A stretch of DNA of 38,857 nucleotides from an uncultured Clostridia bacterium (GTDB taxonomy: Bacteria; Bacillota; Clostridia; Oscillospirales; QAMX01), in NCBI GenBank assembly GCA_944380935.1, contig CALWJF010000074.1:1-38857 (forward strand). Direction: 5' to 3'. Each line of letters opens with the position of its first letter. The stretch's first letter is position 1. This document shows, one piece after another, positions 34,842-38,857 of this stretch. The notes beneath the pieces were generated by a model. It was not told where the DNA came from and ran no database searches. It saw nothing but the letters and a program-made list of their open reading frames with translations. The position numbers and the translations under genes were made by a program.

Positions 34842-35993
34842 TTACCACAGATCTGCATGGAAATTTATGGGATTTGCCAGTTCATGAATCGTGCGCAGCG
34901 CACAGCCGTGCCCATTCAGGAACGCATATATTCCCGGCAAAGCCTGGGCAACCTGCGTCTCATAGCCGAAACCAATTACCGTCGTAGCCGAAACATCCAG
35001 CAGCCTGTCACAGACATCGGTCACCACACGTGTCGCACCGATATTTTCCCCAATCCCCTCGACAGAAAGCATGCTGTCCCAATATCGGTATCCGCCATCC
35101 CGGAGCGCATCGCGGTGCGCCTGCGTAAACGTTTCCACATTACTTCCGCCGGGGATCATGACAAGACGCGTTTTCAGATTTAACACTTGGTCCAGTGCTT
35201 CATTGGCCAGGTCAAACGCCTCAACCATCGCTTGGGCATCTTCCGTTATCGCTTCCGCAAGCGTCAGGCCCAATGTATGCCCTTCCACATAAATGCGCCG
35301 TATTAGCGCTTCGTTTGCTAAAATATCCTCTGCTGTAACAAAAAACGCAGCATGAATCCCTTCTGCAGCAAGCGTATCGAGCACATATCCGGTCGTTTCT
35401 CCCAAAGAGCCGGAAAAACAGAAATAGACATCGAACGGTACAAATTCCGGCTCCGGCTCCTGGACTGCTTCCTCCTGAAACGTCTTCAGTGCCGCATTCA
35501 TATCCTCTTGCAGCATGGAAATCAATCGGCTGTCTGAATAAGACGAGGTGACGTCTTTGATTCGAACGACCGACGTATCGGGATAATAGCCGCAAAGCAG
35601 ATTAAACACGCCGGAAACAAAAACTGCCGGAACATAGGCTTGCCCATTGTGGCTTATCGTAGTATAGGTATAGGTTTCACCATTGCGGTCATAGCAGCCG
35701 CCATTTACCGTATTAAAAAACAACGTTTGATTCTCGTTGGATAGAATCAGAAGATTGTCTCGGGAATTATAGATCGATACCACTCCAAAATTTTCAGTAA
35801 ATACAGTATAGGGTACATAAAGCATTCCATCCGAGATAAACGGCATCGTATCGCTGCGCAAAGACGCAAGCGTGTTGTTGACAATTGTAAAAATAACCGT
35901 CTGCCCGTTGACCTCAACCGCACCTGCAAATGGCATAAGCGCCAATACAACGGCAAACGCTACCATCCATAAAATTGAAAAAAAACGTTTCAT
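34842..35993 (-). CDS. secreted polysaccharide deacetylase-like protein, catalytic motifs lost
   Basis: A 383-aa exported protein with a signal peptide ending near FAGA (residues 1-25). An N-terminal region of about 120 residues resembles the copper-amine-oxidase-N/stalk domain common in clostridial surface proteins (FISDGMLYVPYTVF, HNGQAYVPAVFV). The C-terminal part (about 187-383) follows the NodB deacetylase fold: VYFCFSGSLGETTGYVLDTLAAEGIHAAFFVTAED aligns by eye with the usual VxLTFDDGP...ATFFVxG. The metal and catalytic Asp pair is replaced by Ser-Gly, and the HExGNHTxxH motif by EGHTLGLTL (237-245). The RFPGGS motif survives only as MIPGGS. It is therefore likely a non-catalytic glycan binder or regulator. 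No strong promoter is seen. Confidence 0.75.
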   Translation of the reverse strand: MKRFFSILWMVAFAVVLALMPFAGAVEVNGQTVIFTIVNNTLASLRSDTMPFISDGMLYVPYTVFTENFGVVSIYNSRDNLLILSNENQTLFFNTVNGGCYDRNGETYTYTTISHNGQAYVPAVFVSGVFNLLCGYYPDTSVVRIKDVTSSYSDSRLISMLQEDMNAALKTFQEEAVQEPEPEFVPFDVYFCFSGSLGETTGYVLDTLAAEGIHAAFFVTAEDILANEALIRRIYVEGHTLGLTLAEAITEDAQAMVEAFDLANEALDQVLNLKTRLVMIPGGSNVETFTQAHRDALRDGGYRYWDSMLSVEGIGENIGATRVVTDVCDRLLDVSATTVIGFGYETQVAQALPGIYAFLNGHGCALRTIHELANPINFHADLW

Positions 35994-36024
35994 GCTCTCT
36001 TTTTCTCCCGTCCGCTGCGCCAGC

Positions 36025-36053
36025 TTGCATTGAATAAAAATTAATGGTATAAT
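36025..36053 (+). promoter_or_regulatory. promoter of the zinc-ribbon protein gene
   Basis: TTGCAT (36025-36030), 17-bp spacer, perfect TATAAT (36048-36053). The leader is about 40 nt. Confidence 0.8.
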
Positions 36054-36100
36054 ATTTCTTATAAAATGCGATAGATCTTTCGCTTTCAGAGGTGTTGAAT

Positions 36101-36319
36101 ATGGTCATTCCTATTCATTTCAAGTGTAAAAACTGCGGCCTGGTTTTTGGCGTCGTAGTCAGCGAAGACGAGCTGGAAAAAATCCCTTGCCCCGGCTGCG
36201 GCGGACGCATACTGGAACGCACAGAGGAAGAAACTGAATATTATCTGCTCAGCCGTGCAGCTGAGCAATGCAGTGGCGACTGTGCCTGCTGCAACGCCAA
36301 CTGTGCAAACCGCTCTTAA
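36101..36319 (+). CDS. 72-aa Cys-rich zinc-ribbon protein
   Basis: A small protein with a zinc-ribbon-like core, Cys9/Cys12 (FKCKNCG) and Cys30/Cys33 (IPCPGCGGR), followed by an acidic linker. A second cysteine cluster lies at the C terminus (Cys57, 61, 63, 64, 68 in CSGDCACCNANC). The first half resembles FmdB-like or rubredoxin-like ribbons; the second cluster could bind another metal or an Fe-S centre. ATG 36101 has AGAGGTG 6-7 nt upstream. It has its own promoter and a good terminator, which supports a real gene. I do not recognise the full architecture and assign no function. Confidence 0.8.
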   Translation: MVIPIHFKCKNCGLVFGVVVSEDELEKIPCPGCGGRILERTEEETEYYLLSRAAEQCSGDCACCNANCANRS

Positions 36320-36325
36320 CGGAAT

Positions 36326-36360
36326 AATCCCGGACATTCTGCCGGGATTTTCTTTTTTTT
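36326..36360 (+). terminator. terminator of the zinc-ribbon gene
   Basis: An 8-bp stem (36326-36333 with 36342-36349) is followed by TTTTCTTTTTTTT. It overlaps the stop region of the convergent DUF3810 gene. Confidence 0.9.
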
Positions 36361-37477
36361 ACAAGATATCAGCATACTCCAGAAGAAGAAGATCGACTAA
36401 AGCACCATAACTGGCCGTCCCAGCGGTCTGTCCCTGTGCTTTTAAGTAACTATCGTTAACTTTTTCGCTGACATTGGAAATCAAGCCATCGCAGGACAAC
36501 GCGAACTCCTTATATTGTGCCAGATCCCGGGAAAGATTTTCTCCTATTCCGGCACTTACTTCGCCAGCAGCAGAAGAATCAACTGCACTCAAAGCGCTGA
36601 TGCAATAACGATAGGCCATAAAATAACCGGAATAATTGGCACGCCGGTCCGCGCTTTCCCGGCATACAAGGAAGGCAATGAAATTGGCTTCATCCTCTGC
36701 AGCAATTGCAAGTCTATGGCTCATCTCGTGCGCCATTGTAAATATTAACGATACTTCCGGCGCCCGATCATTGACTACAGCTTCCCCGGTAAACGGAACA
36801 AAAATTCCGGTCAGTCCCAGCGTATTCAATAAGCCTTTATTCCGTGGTGCTTTTACCGGCGCATACGGACCCGTGAGCATAGTATATTGCAGTTCCACGT
36901 TTTCAAACGCTTGTACCGCCAATGTACTCAATGTTTCAAAAGAACCAAATTCACAGCTCCCTCCTACATCGCGCGGCACAAGGTCCGCGCATGCATTCGC
37001 TTGATCACGAATATACTCTGTCAGTGTGCGCAGCTTACGCACATTGGTTGTAGAAACCGTCTGCGTTTCCATTCCCAGTCTTTCGGCCAGCGGTCTCTGG
37101 GAATATGCCGGTCCATACAGCGCAAAAAACAAGACAAGCAATACCGCATACAATGTCACCGCATTGGAGAGCAGACGCAAAAGCCGCGCCCAAACATGTC
37201 CCGACGTACAAATTTTATAAATCGTTGCGATTCCATATACACCCGCTACACCCAACAAAAGATACAGGAGTATTTCCGCTACTGTAAATTTTACATAAGA
37301 CAACGCACCCGATAAAAGCAGAAATATGGTACGCGTCATTTCGCTATATTGCTCACATAGCAGTGCATCCGCTCGGAACACAGCTCTGGCAATGAAATAA
37401 AGTACAAACAGTACCGCAGCAAAAACAAATCGGGAAATTGTACCGGAATTCAGGTAAGAGCCGTCCTTTCGTTTCAT
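36359..37477 (-). CDS. DUF3810 family membrane metallopeptidase
   Basis: A 372-aa protein with three predicted N-terminal membrane helices (about 15-35, 50-85 and 100-122) followed by a soluble domain. The domain carries a zinc-protease motif HEMSH (His250, Glu251, His254), with a likely third ligand in AAEDEANFIAF (Glu261/263). This arrangement is typical of DUF3810 proteins, predicted membrane-anchored gluzincin-like peptidases. GGAGG lies 8 nt before ATG 37477, with a near-consensus promoter upstream. The substrate is unknown. It is convergent with the zinc-ribbon gene. Confidence 0.85.
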   Translation of the reverse strand: MKRKDGSYLNSGTISRFVFAAVLFVLYFIARAVFRADALLCEQYSEMTRTIFLLLSGALSYVKFTVAEILLYLLLGVAGVYGIATIYKICTSGHVWARLLRLLSNAVTLYAVLLVLFFALYGPAYSQRPLAERLGMETQTVSTTNVRKLRTLTEYIRDQANACADLVPRDVGGSCEFGSFETLSTLAVQAFENVELQYTMLTGPYAPVKAPRNKGLLNTLGLTGIFVPFTGEAVVNDRAPEVSLIFTMAHEMSHRLAIAAEDEANFIAFLVCRESADRRANYSGYFMAYRYCISALSAVDSSAAGEVSAGIGENLSRDLAQYKEFALSCDGLISNVSEKVNDSYLKAQGQTAGTASYGALVDLLLLEYADIL

Positions 37478-37507
37478 CGTCAGGCCTCCTTATTTACAGA
37501 TATCTAC

Positions 37508-37536
37508 ATTATAACACAAATTCGAGAAACTTTCAA
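37508..37536 (-). promoter_or_regulatory. promoter of the DUF3810 gene
   Basis: Minus-strand TTGAAA (37531-37536), 17-bp spacer, perfect TATAAT (37508-37513), about 30 bp upstream of ATG 37477. Confidence 0.83.
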
Positions 37537-37666
37537 AGGCCAATCCGTTTGCCCGGATTCTTCAAAAACAAAAACGAATACATCCTCGTGAAAACAAGCG
37601 TAAATCAAAGAAAAACAAAGCATTTAAAAGCATTAAAAAAATAAATTAATTTTTTAAGAAAAACAC

Positions 37667-37695
37667 TTGACAAGGTTTGATACATGTGATATAAA
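37667..37695 (+). promoter_or_regulatory. rplM-rpsI promoter
   Basis: TTGACA (37667-37672), 17-bp spacer, TATAAA (37690-37695), preceded by a long A/T-rich block. Predicted start is near 37702, leaving a 240-nt leader before rplM. Confidence 0.87.
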
Positions 37696-37840
37696 TATAT
37701 CTCGCTGGGACTTTTATGGCTTTTTACAGGCCGTTTTTTAAAATTCCGGCAAATCTTTATCCGGCTCTGCGGTTGATGGGATATTTTGAGAAATGTCTAA
37801 GATCCGGTTCGGAGTACAGTCTTGTGCACCGGTTCCGGGC

Positions 37841-37923
37841 AGCTCAAAAGGCCAAGGATTCTATCCTCTGTTTTTTGAGTTGTCCGGGTACATTTTCACT
37901 CCCTTTCCGGAGTCGGACAATTC
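37841..37923 (+). promoter_or_regulatory. rplM leader with two competing stem-loops (putative L13 autoregulatory element)
   Basis: Stem A pairs 37841-37849 with 37873-37881, with an inner 5-bp helix (37855-37859/37863-37867). Stem B pairs 37877-37886 with 37914-37923, with an inner helix 37898-37902/37909-37913 and an 11-nt internal loop on its 5' side. The arms share 37877-37881, so both cannot form fully. Stem B ends 7 nt before the GGAGG of rplM. Firmicutes have known L13 leader RNAs in this location; I infer equivalence from position and shape, not from a model match. Confidence 0.55.
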
Positions 37924-37941
37924 AGTTTCGGAGGTAGGAAA

Positions 37942-38376
37942 ATGTCTACTTATATGGCAAAGCCCGAGACGATTACGCGCAGCTGGTATATTCTTGATGC
38001 TGCCGGCAAACCGCTCGGACGTACCGCTGCGCTTGCCGCACATCTGCTGCATGGTAAGCACAAGGCTGAGTTCACGCCTAATCAGGACTGCGGTGATTAT
38101 GTAATCATTATTAACACGGAAAAGGCCATTTTGACCGGTAAGAAGGGTGAACAGAAGTTCTATCGCACCCATTCCGGTTATCCTGGTGGACTGAAAGAAG
38201 TCAAATATCGTTTGCTTATGGAATCCAAGTCTGATTTTGCAATGCAGCTGGCAGTTAAGCGCATGCTTCCGGCCAATCATATCGGCCGCGAACAACTTAA
38301 GCGTCTTAAGGTCTTTGTCGGCGCGCAGCATACCCATGAGGCACAAAAACCCGTTGCGTGGACCGGAAAGTTTTAA
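37942..38376 (+). CDS. rplM: 50S ribosomal protein L13
   Basis: A 144-aa large-subunit protein, an early assembly protein. Family signatures are WYILDAAGKPLGRTAALAA, KAEFTPNQDCGDYVIIINTEKAILTGKK, YRTHSGYPGGLKE and MLPANHIGREQLKRLKVFVGAQHTHEAQKP. GGAGG lies 7-8 nt before ATG 37942. It is followed by rpsI 15 bp downstream, the usual rplM-rpsI pair. A long structured leader suggests autoregulation. Confidence 0.98.
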   Translation: MSTYMAKPETITRSWYILDAAGKPLGRTAALAAHLLHGKHKAEFTPNQDCGDYVIIINTEKAILTGKKGEQKFYRTHSGYPGGLKEVKYRLLMESKSDFAMQLAVKRMLPANHIGREQLKRLKVFVGAQHTHEAQKPVAWTGKF

Positions 38377-38391
38377 GGAGGAAGAAGATTT

Positions 38392-38796
38392 ATGTATCAG
38401 AGCAAAAAGCCTTATCTTTATGGCACCGGACGCAGAAAATCTTCTGTCGCTCGTGTAAGACTGTATTCCAATGGTACCGGCGCAATCAAGATCAACGGTC
38501 GCGACATCGAGGACTATTTTGGTCTGGAAACAATGAAATTGATTGTCCGTCAGCCCTTCACCACCACGGATACGCTTGGGAAGTTTGATGTGGAAGCAAC
38601 GGTTACCGGTGGCGGCTTTACCGGCCAAGCCGGTGCAATTCGGCATGGTCTTTCCCGTGCGCTTGTTAAAGCCAACGAAGAATATAAGCCCCTTTTGAAA
38701 AAAGCCGGTTTGTTAACCCGCGATCCGAGAATGAAGGAACGCAAGAAGTACGGCCTCAAGGCTGCCCGTCGCGCTCCGCAGTTCAGCAAGCGCTGA
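38392..38796 (+). CDS. rpsI: 30S ribosomal protein S9
   Basis: A 134-aa small-subunit protein whose C-terminal tail reaches the P-site tRNA. It shows [57 protein letters not shown] and the terminal RRAPQFSKR that is invariant in the family. AAGGAGG lies 10 nt before ATG 38392. It is co-transcribed with rplM and ends at a strong terminator. Confidence 0.98.
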   Translation: MYQSKKPYLYGTGRRKSSVARVRLYSNGTGAIKINGRDIEDYFGLETMKLIVRQPFTTTDTLGKFDVEATVTGGGFTGQAGAIRHGLSRALVKANEEYKPLLKKAGLLTRDPRMKERKKYGLKAARRAPQFSKR

Positions 38797-38815
38797 TTTC
38801 AGTTCAAAACAGCTC

Positions 38816-38850
38816 AAAAACCCCGAAACCATGCGGTTTTCGGGGTTTTT
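38816..38850 (+). terminator. terminator of rplM-rpsI
   Basis: A GC-rich stem (38821-38830 with 38835-38845, one bulged T), with flanking A- and T-tracts and five T after the stem. It lies 20 bp after the rpsI stop. Confidence 0.92.
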
Positions 38851-38857
38851 CCTTTTC

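Larger units (their letters stand above)
37478..37941. other. 464-bp divergent region with rplM leader
   Basis: It contains the DUF3810 promoter (minus), a small 6-bp hairpin (37542-37559), and an A/T-rich stretch (37561-37666) that may serve as an UP-element for the ribosomal promoter. The rplM-rpsI promoter and a transcribed leader of about 240 nt follow. A 73-codon frame at 37716-37937 inside the leader lacks a good ribosome binding site and is not called. Confidence 0.8.

Noticed and set aside
37716..37937. A 73-codon frame in the rplM leader
   Set aside because: It has no good Shine-Dalgarno site, an unremarkable composition and overlaps the structured leader RNA that better explains the sequence.
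37861..38646. A 261-codon minus-strand frame opposite rplM and its leader
   Set aside because: It is antisense to the ribosomal protein genes and leader and has no recognisable protein features.

Overview
The window reads as a chromosomal, mostly housekeeping segment of a low-to-mid GC Gram-positive anaerobe of the class Clostridia (Firmicutes/Bacillota). Support comes from sigma-A promoters with 17-bp spacing, GGAGG-type ribosome binding sites, Cys-anchored lipoproteins, a three-repeat SLH surface protein, a Firmicutes-type LexA box, and an IMP dehydrogenase of a divergent clade. I cannot name a genus. I see no tRNA, rRNA, insertion sequence, phage gene or CRISPR array.

Layout. (1) 1-4520, minus: uvrB-uvrA, with tandem promoters and a LexA box; uvrA runs off the left edge. 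(2) 4580-7470, minus: a MATE exporter and glyA, each with its own terminator. (3) 7509-9470, plus: a TIM-barrel sugar-isomerase-like gene and a lone zinc/manganese-type binding lipoprotein, divergent from glyA. (4) 9489-17058, minus: a seven-gene peptide operon of M42 aminopeptidase, peptide-binding lipoprotein, two permeases, two ATPases and a proline-iminopeptidase-like hydrolase. Its promoter matches consensus closely, there is a hairpin at the transcript start, and another hairpin lies after the binding-protein gene. (5) 17207-22530: an acetamidase/formamidase-family gene (+), acyl-ACP thioesterase (-), glutamine-dependent NAD synthetase (+) and a free-standing alanyl-tRNA editing protein (+). 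(6) 22538-29327, minus: transglutaminase-SLH protein, IMP dehydrogenase, ComEC and GAPDH. (7) 29502-34709, minus: a five-gene operon of sugar-isomerase-like protein, TetM-family GTPase, tRNA-dihydrouridine synthase, ECF sigma factor and membrane anti-sigma factor. (8) 34781-37536: a secreted deacetylase-like protein lacking catalytic residues (-), a 72-aa Cys-rich zinc-ribbon protein (+) and a DUF3810 membrane metallopeptidase (-). (9) 37667-38850, plus: rplM-rpsI behind a 240-nt structured leader.

How they work together. The operon in (4) forms a coherent peptide-scavenging pathway, with uptake by the ABC transporter and cytoplasmic trimming by the two peptidases. Operon (7) joins translation or tRNA functions to a sigma/anti-sigma pair, suggesting envelope-stress input into, or output from, that operon. 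The rest are independent transcription units separated by clear intrinsic terminators.

I did not find an obviously new multi-gene system. The observations most worth following are the Tritrichomonas-type IMP dehydrogenase, the deacetylase and ComEC domains that have lost catalytic motifs, the TetM-like/Dus/sigma operon, the leader of rplM with competing helices, and the regulated leader of the peptide operon.
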